From the NCBI GenBank assembly GCA_009692275.1, contig SHZL01000103.1:1-8969 (forward strand): a DNA stretch of 8,969 nucleotides. Direction: 5' to 3'. A program made the translations under genes and the position numbers. Below the pieces are notes generated by a model that saw only the letters and a list, made by a program, of their open reading frames with translations, did no database searches and was not told the origin of the DNA. Positions 1 through 7,543 of the stretch are shown here, in pieces. Positions within the stretch are counted from its first letter, which is position 1. The number at the start of each line of letters is the position of its first letter. Source of the stretch: Lysobacterales bacterium (GTDB lineage: Bacteria > Pseudomonadota > Gammaproteobacteria > Xanthomonadales > SZUA-36).

Positions 1-37
1 TCAACCCCCTCACGACCTTGGCAGCCAGGTTTTTTTT

Positions 38-847
38 GTGACCGGAATACCTCAGGAAAAACATGCTAGCGCCCAGCACCCGAATGGAGGCGCCGGCGCG
101 AACTCAGACTTGATCTCCCGTCGAGCAAGCATGAAGCTGTTCCGCAAACTCCTTCTTTATCACCTGGTTCTCGTGATCATGGTGGTAGGTCTGGCCATGT
201 CGTTTCCCGGTTTCGTAGCGCAGTTACCCATCGGCGGCGTGACTGAATTGGTTAACGAGGGTGATCTCACGGTTAACCGCTTGGGCGAAGTTCCCATGGA
301 AAAAGGTGGCGAAACGGGTGACATCCAGATCGTCGAGACCGTCATCAAGGCCACCAGTGGACTGGATCGCCTGGGCTACGCGCGCCAGCTCTGCATCGTG
401 CTCATTGGCGTGTGGCTGCTTATGCTGCCGGTGTCCTGGGTACACAGGGGCATACACCGGGTGAGCTACCCTGACCACTCGCTCGATGAGACCACATTGA
501 TCCTGCCCGGCGTAGTGGCGAGCATTGTACTGGTGGTGCAACACAGCCTGGCGCTGGCTTTTAGCCTCGCGGGCATTGTCGCCGGAGTGCAATTCCGACG
601 CGCCCTGCAGGACACGTTCGATGCGCTGTTTATCCTGGTCGCCATCGGCACCGGCATCGCCGCCGGCGTCAAGGCGCTGGAAATCGCCGCAGTGTTGACG
701 GTATTTTTCACCTACGCAACACTGTACCTACACTACTTTGGCGATGGGCTGGAGTCGGATTACATCGCCCGGGAAATGGAGCGCAAGCACGCGCTCAAGG
801 AAGCCGCCGCCAAGGAACTGGCAGAGAAGGCAAACCCGAATTTATAA
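38..847 (+). CDS. DUF4956-like integral membrane protein
   Basis: The product is a 269-residue membrane protein of unknown function. About four to five hydrophobic segments are visible: residues 37-60, 116-136, 153-184 (long, possibly two passes), and 195-233 (two passes). The stretch around residues 171-211 (ALAFSLAGIVAGVQFRRAL, then a DTFDA sequence and a Gly/Ala-rich helix) resembles the core of DUF4956 proteins from memory. The C-terminus, after about residue 243, is charged, Ala/Lys/Glu-rich and probably helical. The start is uncertain. The listed GTG lies in a frame that stays open to the left edge of the window, so the gene may begin outside it. The ATG at 131 (residue 32), just before the first membrane segment, is a good alternative, because residues 1-31 look unconserved. 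It converges on the M20 amidohydrolase gene 33 bases downstream. No function is proposed. Confidence 0.65.
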   Translation: MTGIPQEKHASAQHPNGGAGANSDLISRRASMKLFRKLLLYHLVLVIMVVGLAMSFPGFVAQLPIGGVTELVNEGDLTVNRLGEVPMEKGGETGDIQIVETVIKATSGLDRLGYARQLCIVLIGVWLLMLPVSWVHRGIHRVSYPDHSLDETTLILPGVVASIVLVVQHSLALAFSLAGIVAGVQFRRALQDTFDALFILVAIGTGIAAGVKALEIAAVLTVFFTYATLYLHYFGDGLESDYIAREMERKHALKEAAAKELAEKANPNL

Positions 848-892
848 GTTTCAATTTTGCTGGTTTCAGTTTGGCTGGCTTCAGTTTCCCTG
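848..892. repeat. Three tandem 15-bp repeats at a convergent gene junction
   Basis: Three adjacent 15-base units are visible: GTTTCAATTTTGCTG (848-862), GTTTCAGTTTGGCTG (863-877) and GCTTCAGTTTCCCTG (878-892). Neighbouring units differ at 2-4 positions. The array begins on the first base after the stop codon of the membrane protein gene. It runs into the last codons of the M20 gene on the other strand, whose TGA lies in the third unit. On the minus strand the unit is five codons long, and all three copies carry a TGA in the same frame. It may be a slippage-generated duplication of the gene end. I see no hairpin with a T tract here, so I do not call it a terminator. Confidence 0.75.
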
Positions 893-2182
893 CAGGTAAT
901 CCACCACGAGGTTGCTGAACACGCGCACACCGGTTTCCATGGACGGTTCGTACATATCAAACAGCGGTGAGTGATTGCTGGGCGCGGTGGCCAGGTCGGC
1001 ACCCGGCGCATAGTTGCTCAGAAACACGAACAGCCCCGGCGTTTCATTGGCGAAAAACGAAAAATCTTCCGCCCCGGTTTGGGGTTGTGCGGTTAACAGG
1101 CTGCCTTCGCCTGCGACCCGCCGCAGAGTTGGCATCATGCGCGCCGTCAGCTCCTCGTTATTCACTGTTGCCGGGTAACCGTCCAACAGTTTGAATTCAA
1201 TGTCCGCACCGGCGCCTTGGGCTATGCCACGCGCAGTGCGCTCGATGCGCATGTGGATCTGCTCGCGCATGGCCGGGTCGAAGCTGCGGATGGTGCCTTC
1301 CATCTCCACGCTGTCGGGAATAATGTTGTTGCGGATACCACCGTTGATGCGACCGACAGTGATAATCGACGGAGCCAGCGTGACATCCACCTGACGGCTC
1401 TCGATGGTTTGCAAGCCGAGAATGATCTGTGCTGACACCACGATGGGGTCCACCCCGTTCCAGGGGCGCGCACCGTGGGTTTGCTTGCCTTTCACCGTGA
1501 GGGAAAAGCTGTCGACTGCCGCCATTGCAGGACCCGGTCGCACGGCCAGGGCGCCACTCGGCTGACCAAGGCCTACGTGCAGGCCAAATACGGCTTCCGG
1601 CTTGTTTGCAGTCCAGATACCTTCTTTCAACATCAATTGGGCCCCACCCTCTTCACCCGGTGGCGGGCCTTCTTCCGCAGGCTGAAAGATCAACATAACT
1701 GAACCGGGTAACTGGTCTTGCACGGCGATCAGCACAGAAGCGGTGCCCAATACCATGGCCATGTGGGTGTCGTGGCCACAGGCGTGCATCACCCCGGTGG
1801 GCTTGCCGTTGTATTCACTGGTCACGGTGGAAGCAAAGGCAAGGCCGGTTGCTTCCGTTACCGGCAAGGCGTCCATGTCAGTGCGAATCGCCACCATTGG
1901 CCCAGGCAGGCCGCCCTTAATGATGGCAACAATACCGGTGTGGGCAATGCCCGTCTTCGGCTCGAGGCCCATGCCGGTCAGTATCTCGGTTATTTTTTTC
2001 GCAGTGTTGAACTCGCGATTTCCCAGTTCCGGGTTCTGGTGGAACCAGCGGCGCCACTCCACGACCTGGGGTTGGATATCCCGGCTAAGCTGGTCCAGTT
2101 CAGCTGCGGTGATCTGCGCCTGCGCGGAAGGACTCAAAAACATCACCAGTACCAAAGCGCGAATTGACAGAATTTTTGACAT
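881..2182 (-). CDS. Exported M20D amidohydrolase / carboxypeptidase
   Basis: The product is a metal-dependent amidohydrolase of peptidase family M20, subfamily D. This group includes hippurate hydrolases, IAA-amino acid hydrolases and N-acyl-L-amino acid amidohydrolases. It has 433 residues, usual length plus an N-terminal signal peptide (residues 1 to about 22, ending SPSAQA). Likely metal and catalytic residues are Cys135, His137 and Asp138 in HACGHDTH, Glu170 and Glu171 in QPAEEG, His202 in GLHV, and His404 near the C-terminus in SNHSPLFD. A dimerisation/lid segment lies at about 222-335. It should cleave an amide bond of an N-acyl amino acid or dipeptide outside the cytoplasm; the substrate cannot be read from sequence. 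The ATG is preceded by AAGGA (2196-2192) at 9 bases, overlapping the TAA of the upstream gamma-glutamyltransferase gene. The two are 12 bases apart and probably co-translated. Confidence 0.93.
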   Translation of the reverse strand: MSKILSIRALVLVMFLSPSAQAQITAAELDQLSRDIQPQVVEWRRWFHQNPELGNREFNTAKKITEILTGMGLEPKTGIAHTGIVAIIKGGLPGPMVAIRTDMDALPVTEATGLAFASTVTSEYNGKPTGVMHACGHDTHMAMVLGTASVLIAVQDQLPGSVMLIFQPAEEGPPPGEEGGAQLMLKEGIWTANKPEAVFGLHVGLGQPSGALAVRPGPAMAAVDSFSLTVKGKQTHGARPWNGVDPIVVSAQIILGLQTIESRQVDVTLAPSIITVGRINGGIRNNIIPDSVEMEGTIRSFDPAMREQIHMRIERTARGIAQGAGADIEFKLLDGYPATVNNEELTARMMPTLRRVAGEGSLLTAQPQTGAEDFSFFANETPGLFVFLSNYAPGADLATAPSNHSPLFDMYEPSMETGVRVFSNLVVDYLQGN

Positions 2183-2194
2183 TTCGTGTAGTCC

Positions 2195-3883
2195 TTATCT
2201 GACGATAGCGCGCCCGGAGGGGCTGCGCGGATCAGAGCCGCCCGTAACGGCTCCAGTTTCAAGGTTCCACATTACACCCTGCATATTGCCCCAGGTGTCG
2301 TCCACTTCCACCTCGTGGCCAAGTGCTTTGAGACCTGCAATCTGTTGTTCGGTAAATGCACCGGTCTCGGCGTAAATAACGTCGGGCTCATACTGATGGT
2401 GAAACCGCGGCAGGGCAACCCAGGACTCCGGTTCATGACCCTGCATGAAATCGAGGATACCCAGCAGCACCATGGTGATGATTCTGCTACCGCCCGGCGT
2501 GCCCAGCACTGCGCGTTTGTCTGCGCCGATCACGAAGGTCGGAGACATGCTGGACAAGGGGCGCTTGTAGGGGCGGATTTCATTGGCAGCAAATCCGATC
2601 AGCCCGAAGGCGTTGGGCACACCCGGCTTGGCAGAGAAATCATCCATTTGGTTGTTAACCACCAAGCCCGTGCCAGGCGGCATGAAAGCTGATCCAAACG
2701 GCAGATTGACCGTGAGCGTGGCAGCGACCATGTTGCCGTCCGCATCGATGATAGAGAAATGGGTAGTGTCGGTTCCTTCCGGAATCTGCTCATTACCTGG
2801 CAGTGTGCTGCTGGGCGTGGCACGGTCCGGCCGCATGGAGGCGCGCAGGCCGTCTGCATAGTATTGGCTGACCAGCATATCCAGTGGGATATCGACGAAG
2901 TCCGGGTCACCGAGATAAATTGCGCGATCGCGGAAAGCCCGGCGCATAGCCTCGACAATCAGGTGGGTGCGCAGCACCGGCGCCAGTCGATTGATGGGAT
3001 AGGCTTCCAGGATATTGAGGATCTCGGCGATCGCGACTCCGCCGGAAGACGGCGGTGGCGCGGTGACCAATTCGTAATCCCCATAGGCAGTACGGGTCGG
3101 CTTGCGCTCTTTTACCTTGTACGCAGCCAGGTCTTCCATGGTCCAGATCCCGCCCGCTTCACGCACGCCCGTGACCAGGCGCTCGGCCACCGGACCGGAG
3201 TAGAAGCCCGCAGCTCCATGTGCCGCCACCTGCTCCAGCACCCAGGCCAGGTCCGGGGAGTGAATGATGTAGCCGATGGCAGGCACTTCACCCTGGTCCA
3301 GGTACGCTGCTGTTGCAGCAGGCCAGCGCTTGATAGTCGGAATGCGCCATTCCATCATTTCATGGAATTTTGCATCCACCGCGAAGCCCTCCCGGGCAAT
3401 GCGGATCGCTGGCTGCAAACTCGCAGCCAGGGGCAGACGGCCATAGTTTTTTGCCAGACGTTCCAGGCCGGCAATTTCACCGGGTATCGCACCAGCCAGC
3501 GGGCCATCCACTGCCAATTTCCGGTTCACGTTGCCATCTTTGTCGAGGTACATGTCGGGATAGGCTGCGGCGGGCGCCTGCTCGCGGGCGTCAACCATGA
3601 CTTCAAATCCGTCTTCGGCGCGATGCAGGAGCCAGAACGCCCCACCACCGAGGCCGGAACTGGTAGGCTCAACCACGGCCAGTACCGCACTCACAGCGAT
3701 GGCTGCGTCAAAAGCGTTGCCGCCCTGGGCCAGAATTTCGTGCCCGGCTTCGGTAGCGAGGAAATGAGCGCTGGCAATGGCTGCCTTGCCCGGCCTGTCA
3801 GCCCCCAAAGCCACACTTGGGGCCAAACTCTGCGCCAGAAAGCCGCAAACCAGCCCAACAATCAAAACGCTTCTAATGTGCAT
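2195..3883 (-). CDS. ggt: Gamma-glutamyltransferase (periplasmic)
   Basis: This enzyme removes the gamma-glutamyl group from glutathione or related compounds and passes it to water or an acceptor amino acid. The 562-residue product carries a signal peptide (about residues 1-27), pointing to the periplasm. Family landmarks are in order: the N-terminal nucleophile-hydrolase region with FDAAIAVSAV and EPTSSGLGGGAFW, the substrate-binding Arg in DAREQAP, and the autocleavage site TTHFS. The first Thr of that site, about residue 373 from the ATG, should become the nucleophile of the small subunit. The lid sequence NNQMDDFSAKPGVPN and the oxyanion segment PLSSMSPT followed by GTPGGSRII come next. 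Length matches the family. I prefer the ATG at 3883 over the GTG at 3892, because AGGTGG lies 5 bases upstream of the ATG. The ferredoxin gene lies 46 bases upstream and the M20 gene 12 bases downstream. The proenzyme looks intact. Confidence 0.96.
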   Translation of the reverse strand: MHIRSVLIVGLVCGFLAQSLAPSVALGADRPGKAAIASAHFLATEAGHEILAQGGNAFDAAIAVSAVLAVVEPTSSGLGGGAFWLLHRAEDGFEVMVDAREQAPAAAYPDMYLDKDGNVNRKLAVDGPLAGAIPGEIAGLERLAKNYGRLPLAASLQPAIRIAREGFAVDAKFHEMMEWRIPTIKRWPAATAAYLDQGEVPAIGYIIHSPDLAWVLEQVAAHGAAGFYSGPVAERLVTGVREAGGIWTMEDLAAYKVKERKPTRTAYGDYELVTAPPPSSGGVAIAEILNILEAYPINRLAPVLRTHLIVEAMRRAFRDRAIYLGDPDFVDIPLDMLVSQYYADGLRASMRPDRATPSSTLPGNEQIPEGTDTTHFSIIDADGNMVAATLTVNLPFGSAFMPPGTGLVVNNQMDDFSAKPGVPNAFGLIGFAANEIRPYKRPLSSMSPTFVIGADKRAVLGTPGGSRIITMVLLGILDFMQGHEPESWVALPRFHHQYEPDVIYAETGAFTEQQIAGLKALGHEVEVDDTWGNMQGVMWNLETGAVTGGSDPRSPSGRAIVR

Positions 3884-3888
3884 TCTCA

Positions 3889-3894
3889 CCACCT
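3889..3894 (-). promoter_or_regulatory. Ribosome binding site that sets the ggt start
   Basis: Reading the minus strand, AGGTGG sits 5 bases before the ATG at 3883. The alternative GTG at 3892 lies inside this site and so has no ribosome binding site of its own. This decides the start in favour of the ATG, which also places the signal-peptide basic residue right after the initiator. Confidence 0.65.
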
Positions 3895-3919
3895 ATTGTT
3901 TTGTTCATTCCCGGTTTTA

Positions 3920-3950
3920 TTCCCGCCACCTAAGGTTGTTTCCCGCCACC
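3920..3950. repeat. Short direct repeat at the end of the ferredoxin gene
   Basis: TTCCCGCCACC occurs at 3920-3930 and again at 3940-3950, a period of 20 bases. The right copy encodes the Gly-rich tail of the ferredoxin; the left copy begins at its stop codon and runs past it into the spacer before ggt. It is probably a local slippage duplication; no function is evident. Confidence 0.5.
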
Positions 3951-4187
3951 GAGGCTGAAAAATTTCTGCATGAGCTGTTCATGGGTTTCCACGTACAGGG
4001 GATCAAGCGGAATGCAATCCACCGGACAAACCTCTACACACTGCGGCGCGTCGAAATGGCCCACGCATTCGGTGCATTTTGCCGGGTCAATCACGTAGTA
4101 ATCTATGCCTTGAGAAATCGCCTTGTTGGGACATACAGGCTCACACACATCGCAATTGATGCACGTGTCGATGATCTTGAGGGACAA
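3930..4187 (-). CDS. yfhL: YfhL-family 2[4Fe-4S] ferredoxin
   Basis: This is a small electron carrier of 85 residues with two 4Fe-4S clusters. Cysteines at 9, 12, 15 and 19 form the first CxxCxxCxxxCP motif. Cysteines at 38, 41, 50 and 54 form the second, with the wider CxxC-x8-CxxxCP spacing typical of YfhL/Alvin-type ferredoxins. The C-terminal extension (VETHEQLMQKFF) matches the helical tail of that group. Cys58 is additional. The start is TTG (4187), which gives the same N-terminal length as E. coli YfhL as I remember it; no ATG exists upstream in frame within the spacer. AGAGG lies about 10 bases before it. The gene follows coaD by 17 bases on the same strand. The redox partner is unknown. 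As I recall it, the order coaD, ferredoxin, ggt is also found in pseudomonads. Confidence 0.92.
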   Translation of the reverse strand: MSLKIIDTCINCDVCEPVCPNKAISQGIDYYVIDPAKCTECVGHFDAPQCVEVCPVDCIPLDPLYVETHEQLMQKFFSLGGGKQP

Positions 4188-4204
4188 GGCCAGAGAGCCT
4201 CTGA

Positions 4205-4702
4205 TTACACATCCGGCTCATTGAATCGCCAGCACAGGGCCTTTTGGACCTCGGGACAAACGAATTCAGATACATCGCCCTTGAGCCGCGCAATTTCCTT
4301 GACCAGTGACGAGGAGATAAAGCCGTAGCGTTCATCGGGCGTCATGAACAGGGTTTCCACGTCCGGCCCCAGGTGCCGGTTCATGCTGGCCAACTGGAAT
4401 TCATATTCAAAGTCGGACACGGCACGCAGACCCCGCAATATCACGCCGGCCTTCACTTCATGCACGAAATCCACCAGCAGGGTGCTGAAGCCAACCACTT
4501 CCACGTTCTTGAGCTTACGTACCTCCCTGCGCGCCAGCGCGATGCGCTCGTCCAGTGAAAACAGCGGAGCTTTGTGCGAGCTTTCGGCAATAGCAATGTA
4601 GACCTTGTCGAACACACGTGCTGCGCGGTTGACCAGGTCCGTATGACCGTTGGTTATGGGATCAAAAGTGCCCGGATAGAGGGCGGTACGATGAGCTTTC
4701 AT
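4205..4702 (-). CDS. coaD: Pantetheine-phosphate adenylyltransferase
   Basis: This is the penultimate enzyme of coenzyme A synthesis. It transfers AMP from ATP to 4'-phosphopantetheine to make dephospho-CoA in the cytoplasm. The 165-residue product has the nucleotidyltransferase signature YPGTFDPITNGH (residues 9-20, with the (T/H)xGH motif at 17-20). It also has the substrate-binding segment VILRGLRAVSDFEYEFQ (about 87-103) and the ISSSLVKE motif (129-136). Length is standard. I chose the ATG at 4702; a TTG at 4723 in the same frame would add seven residues not expected for the family. AAGAG lies about 6 bases before the ATG. It lies 42 bases after rsmD, a pairing common in bacteria. Confidence 0.96.
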   Translation of the reverse strand: MKAHRTALYPGTFDPITNGHTDLVNRAARVFDKVYIAIAESSHKAPLFSLDERIALARREVRKLKNVEVVGFSTLLVDFVHEVKAGVILRGLRAVSDFEYEFQLASMNRHLGPDVETLFMTPDERYGFISSSLVKEIARLKGDVSEFVCPEVQKALCWRFNEPDV

Positions 4703-4744
4703 GTGCGCTCTTGCTGCTGTCAAGGGTTACCGATTGTAGCGGAA

Positions 4745-5347
4745 TCAAGTGGGGAGAACACCCGTAAGTCTTCTGAGCAGTTGCATGCGCACGTCCCCAA
4801 GCCGCTTTTCCTTGAGCACTTCCCAGCCCGGGCCGGGCGCCGGCGCAGGGTCCGCTGCTGCGCTCTCCAGGTAAACCAGCCCGCCGGGATGCAGAGCCCG
4901 GGTTTGCACCAGCGCTGCCATGACCTTTTCGGCCATGTTCAAAGAGAATGGCGGGTCCACGAAAACTATATCCATGGATGAGGGTGCTTGCTGTGCCAAC
5001 CAGGACAGCGCATCTGCTTCAATGACAGCAATCTGCTTTGCGTCCAGCATTTCCGCACTCTGTCGCAGGGAGTTTGTCGCGACCCGCGATTTTTCCACCA
5101 GTACTGCACTGGCCGCACCACGTGAAACGGCTTCGAGACCCAGCACTCCGGTGCCGGCAAACAGGTCAACACATCTGGCCTTGTGCAAAAAGGGCTGCAA
5201 CCAGTTGAACAAGGTCTCGCGGCAGCGGTCGCCCGATGGCCGCAAGCCTTCGATATCGGGCACAGGCACTCGCCGCCCGCGCCACTGACCGCCGATGATG
5301 CGCACTGAACCCGGTAATCTGCTCTTTCCCCGGCCCTGGAGTTTCAT
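4745..5347 (-). CDS. rsmD: 16S rRNA (guanine966-N2)-methyltransferase
   Basis: RsmD methylates G966 of 16S rRNA during assembly of the small ribosomal subunit, using S-adenosylmethionine. The 200-residue product has the conserved opening VRIIGGQWRGRR (15-26) and LRPSGDRCRETLFNWL (35-50). The SAM-binding motif is DLFAGTGVLGLEA (61-73) and the N-methyltransferase catalytic motif is DPPF (131-134). Residues 1-14 are basic and unconserved, so the start is moderately sure. GGGGAGG (5367-5361 on the minus strand) lies 13 bases before the ATG, a rather long spacing. It is divergent from ftsY across about 88 bases, the classic rsmD/ftsY arrangement of gammaproteobacteria. Confidence 0.95.
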   Translation of the reverse strand: MKLQGRGKSRLPGSVRIIGGQWRGRRVPVPDIEGLRPSGDRCRETLFNWLQPFLHKARCVDLFAGTGVLGLEAVSRGAASAVLVEKSRVATNSLRQSAEMLDAKQIAVIEADALSWLAQQAPSSMDIVFVDPPFSLNMAEKVMAALVQTRALHPGGLVYLESAAADPAPAPGPGWEVLKEKRLGDVRMQLLRRLTGVLPT

Positions 5348-5435
5348 GCTTGGATGCCCGCCTCCCCGCTTGAACGCACGCTGGTGTATCCCAAACTGTT
5401 AGCATACCGATTTGCACCAGCGAAAACTCCTGTCC
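5348..5435. promoter_or_regulatory. Divergent rsmD/ftsY intergenic region
   Basis: This 88-base spacer must hold the promoters of both rsmD (minus) and ftsY (plus) if each is transcribed from here. I found only weak candidates. On the minus strand, TATGCT (within GGTATGCTAAC, near 5400-5410) could be a -10 box. On the plus strand, TTGAAC (5370-5375) could be a -35 box, but no well-spaced -10 box follows. No operator palindrome stands out. Confidence 0.3.
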
Positions 5436-6428
5436 ATGTTTCGAATATTCCGCAAAAACAAGAATCGTCCTGGTGAATTGCTGGATGTCCAGCTGAGGCC
5501 TGCCGAACAAGCCGGTGATGCGGCACTGGAGGAAAGGCTGGCAAGCAGCCGCAATCAGTTGGGCCAACGCCTGGCTGAATTATTTTCCGCCAGCAAGTCC
5601 ATCGACGAAAACCTGCTGGAAGAACTGGAAACGACCCTGATCACGGCCGACATCAGCACCCAGACCGCCATCGGCATCGTGGCCAACCTGCGCAAGGCAA
5701 TTGCCAACAAGGTCATCCGCGAACCGGGGCAACTGTTGCCTGCCGTGCAGGCCGAGCTGTTTGAACTGATCGAACCGTGTGAACAGTTCCTGGTGGTCGA
5801 TGCCGTACGCAAACCCTTTGTGATCCTCATGGTAGGCATCAACGGCGCCGGCAAGACCACGACCATTGGCAAACTGGCGCAGCGTTACAAGGAAGAAGGT
5901 CTGTCCGTCATGCTGGCTGCCGGCGATACCTTTCGTGCGGCCGCGGTTGAACAGCTCAAAGCCTGGGGTGATCGCAACCATGTGACCGTGATGTCCCAGG
6001 GCAGCGGGGCGGATTCTGCCGCAGTGATTTTTGACGCGTTGCAATCGGCCAAAGCCAAGGGCATCGATGTGCTGATTGCCGACACCGCCGGGCGCTTGCA
6101 CACCCGGTCAAACCTGATGGAGGAATTGAAAAAAATCCGTCGCGTGATGAGCCGTATCGACCCCGATGCCCCGCATGAAGTCATGCTGGTGCTGGATGCC
6201 GGCACCGGCCAGAATGCCATCAACCAGGCACGCGAGTTCAACCAGGCGATAGGCCTGACCGGCATCACCATCACCAAGCTGGACGGCACTGCCCGCGGCG
6301 GTGTGCTGTTCAGCATAGCCAGCGAACTGAAATTACCCATTCGTTTTATTGGCGTGGGCGAGTCAGCCAGGGACCTGCGGCCGTTTGATGCCGGCGCCTT
6401 TGTCAACGCCATCTTGCCCATAGCGTGA
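5436..6428 (+). CDS. ftsY: Signal recognition particle receptor FtsY
   Basis: FtsY is the membrane-associated SRP receptor. It forms a GTPase heterodimer with Ffh to deliver ribosomes making membrane proteins to the translocon. The 330-residue product shows the helical N domain (about 35-115) and a complete G domain: GINGAGKTT (134-142), the DTFRAAA insertion-box motif (164-170), DTAGR (216-220), TKLDG (280-284) and the closing GVGE...DLRPFD (306-318). The start ATG at 5436 gives a basic, Phe-containing N-terminus (MFRIFRKNKNR); a TTG at 5412 is less likely. The long acidic A domain of the E. coli protein is absent; only about 35 residues precede the N domain. This is a normal short form, not a truncation. 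The gene is directly joined to mutY by an overlap, not followed by ftsE and ftsX within this window. Confidence 0.97.
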   Translation: MFRIFRKNKNRPGELLDVQLRPAEQAGDAALEERLASSRNQLGQRLAELFSASKSIDENLLEELETTLITADISTQTAIGIVANLRKAIANKVIREPGQLLPAVQAELFELIEPCEQFLVVDAVRKPFVILMVGINGAGKTTTIGKLAQRYKEEGLSVMLAAGDTFRAAAVEQLKAWGDRNHVTVMSQGSGADSAAVIFDALQSAKAKGIDVLIADTAGRLHTRSNLMEELKKIRRVMSRIDPDAPHEVMLVLDAGTGQNAINQAREFNQAIGLTGITITKLDGTARGGVLFSIASELKLPIRFIGVGESARDLRPFDAGAFVNAILPIA

Positions 6429-7465
6429 ATCTTGCGGATACATTTTCCGATCGCCTGCTGGGCTGGTGGGATGAGCATGGCCGCCAGGACCTGCCCTGGC
6501 AGCATCCGCGCACGCCCTACCGGGTGTGGATTTCCGAAATCATGCTGCAGCAAACGCAAGTAGGCACAGTCATTCCCTACTTCCTGCGCTGGATGGAACG
6601 ATTCCCTGACATCAATGAACTGGCACAAGCGCCGCTGGACGAGGTGCTGGCGCATTGGGCCGGGTTGGGCTACTACGCCCGTGCGCGCAACCTGCACCGG
6701 GCCGCCCTGGCGTGCATGGCGGAACATGGTGGCACGTTGCCCAAGGCAGCCGATGACCTTGCTCAACTGCCCGGCATCGGGCGCAGCACGGCCAATGCCA
6801 TTGTTTCCCAATCCACAGGCAAGCCGGCAGCGGTGCTTGATGGCAATGTCCGCCGCGTGCTTGCGCGCCATGCGATGGTGGGTGGCTGGACCGGTTCGGC
6901 GGCGGTGCAAAAGGCCCTGTGGCGGGAAGCGGAAACACGCTTACCGGCAGAGCGCGGCGCGGACTACACGCAGGCCATCATGGACCTCGGCGCCCTGCTC
7001 TGCACCCGTTCCGACCCTGATTGTGCTCACTGCCCGGTGCGCTCTGATTGCCAGGCCAGGCTGGCCGCCCAGGTTGCGCATTACCCGGCAGCAAAACCGA
7101 AAACCAAAGTGCGTGACCGGCCGGTTTTCATGTTGGTCCTGCAGGACCGGCAGCAGCGCGTGTTGCTGCAGAAGCGGCCGCCAGCAGGAATCTGGGGCGG
7201 ACTGTGGTCATTGCCTGAAGCTGCAAGTCTTGCAGACCTGGAGCAACAATCCGGCCTGACCCTTGCGGACTGCATATACCTGCCGCCACGCGAACACCGT
7301 CTCAGCCATCAGCGACTGTTGATCCAACCGGTGCGGGCGCGCAAGCTGCAGGCCAGGCAGGTAAAATCCTTGCCTGAACACTGCTGGGTAACACTCAAAC
7401 AGGAAGCTAGCCTCGCGGTACCCAAACCCGTGGCAGACCTGCTACGCGAACTGGGGAGCCTCTGA
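6425..7465 (+). CDS. mutY: Adenine DNA glycosylase
   Basis: MutY removes adenine mispaired with 8-oxoguanine, preventing G:C to T:A mutation. The 346-residue protein has the catalytic Glu38 in WISEIMLQQTQV, the helix-hairpin-helix LPGIGRSTANAI (115-126) and catalytic Asp139 in VLDGNVRRVL. Its 4Fe-4S loop is C193-x6-C200-x2-C203-x5-C209. A C-terminal NUDIX-like domain (about 230-340) recognises 8-oxoG and includes the LSHQRL loop. Start is GTG at 6425 inside the ftsY stop (GTGA overlap); no Shine-Dalgarno is evident, so translation is probably coupled to ftsY. The last four codons (LGSL) and the stop lie in the target repeat and left terminal repeat of the element at 7455-7769. The present C-terminus was therefore probably created by that insertion; the catalytic and NUDIX domains are untouched. 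Confidence 0.97.
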   Translation: MNLADTFSDRLLGWWDEHGRQDLPWQHPRTPYRVWISEIMLQQTQVGTVIPYFLRWMERFPDINELAQAPLDEVLAHWAGLGYYARARNLHRAALACMAEHGGTLPKAADDLAQLPGIGRSTANAIVSQSTGKPAAVLDGNVRRVLARHAMVGGWTGSAAVQKALWREAETRLPAERGADYTQAIMDLGALLCTRSDPDCAHCPVRSDCQARLAAQVAHYPAAKPKTKVRDRPVFMLVLQDRQQRVLLQKRPPAGIWGGLWSLPEAASLADLEQQSGLTLADCIYLPPREHRLSHQRLLIQPVRARKLQARQVKSLPEHCWVTLKQEASLAVPKPVADLLRELGSL

Positions 7466-7479
7466 TCCATTATGCACGG
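7451..7479 (+). repeat. Left terminal inverted repeat plus target-site copy
   Basis: Positions 7454-7479 are the exact reverse complement of 7745-7770 (26 bp). Extending outward, 7451-7453 match 7771-7773 with one G/T mismatch at 7453/7771. The outer four bases read CTGG here and CTAG at the right end, consistent with a 4-bp target duplication in which one copy has changed. Inward, GCGCG (7480-7484) pairs with CGCGC (7739-7743) if T7744 is bulged. The mutY TGA (7463-7465) lies in this repeat. Confidence 0.85.
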
Positions 7480-7508
7480 GCGCGACGAGTCTTTGCGGGA
7501 GAAGGTGA

Positions 7509-7523
7509 GACCGGGAACCGGTC
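7509..7523. repeat. Perfect hairpin inside the element
   Basis: GACCGG (7509-7514), loop GAA, and CCGGTC (7518-7523) form a 6-bp stem with a 3-base loop. A second small palindrome, TGGCC-TG-GGCCA, follows at 7531-7542. Confidence 0.6.
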
Positions 7524-7543
7524 GAGAGGCTGGCCTGGGCCAT

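Noticed and set aside
2759..3958. A 399-codon open frame on the plus strand
   Set aside because: It lies antisense over ggt, which has all its family motifs. The translation is Arg/His/Gln-rich with no recognisable domain.
5370..5405. Sigma-70 promoter for ftsY (TTGAAC ... TAGCAT)
   Set aside because: The spacing of about 24 bases is too long, so it is mentioned only as a weak candidate within the divergent region.
5885..6910. A 341-codon open frame on the minus strand
   Set aside because: It is antisense to both ftsY and mutY, which are certain genes. It is a product of high GC.
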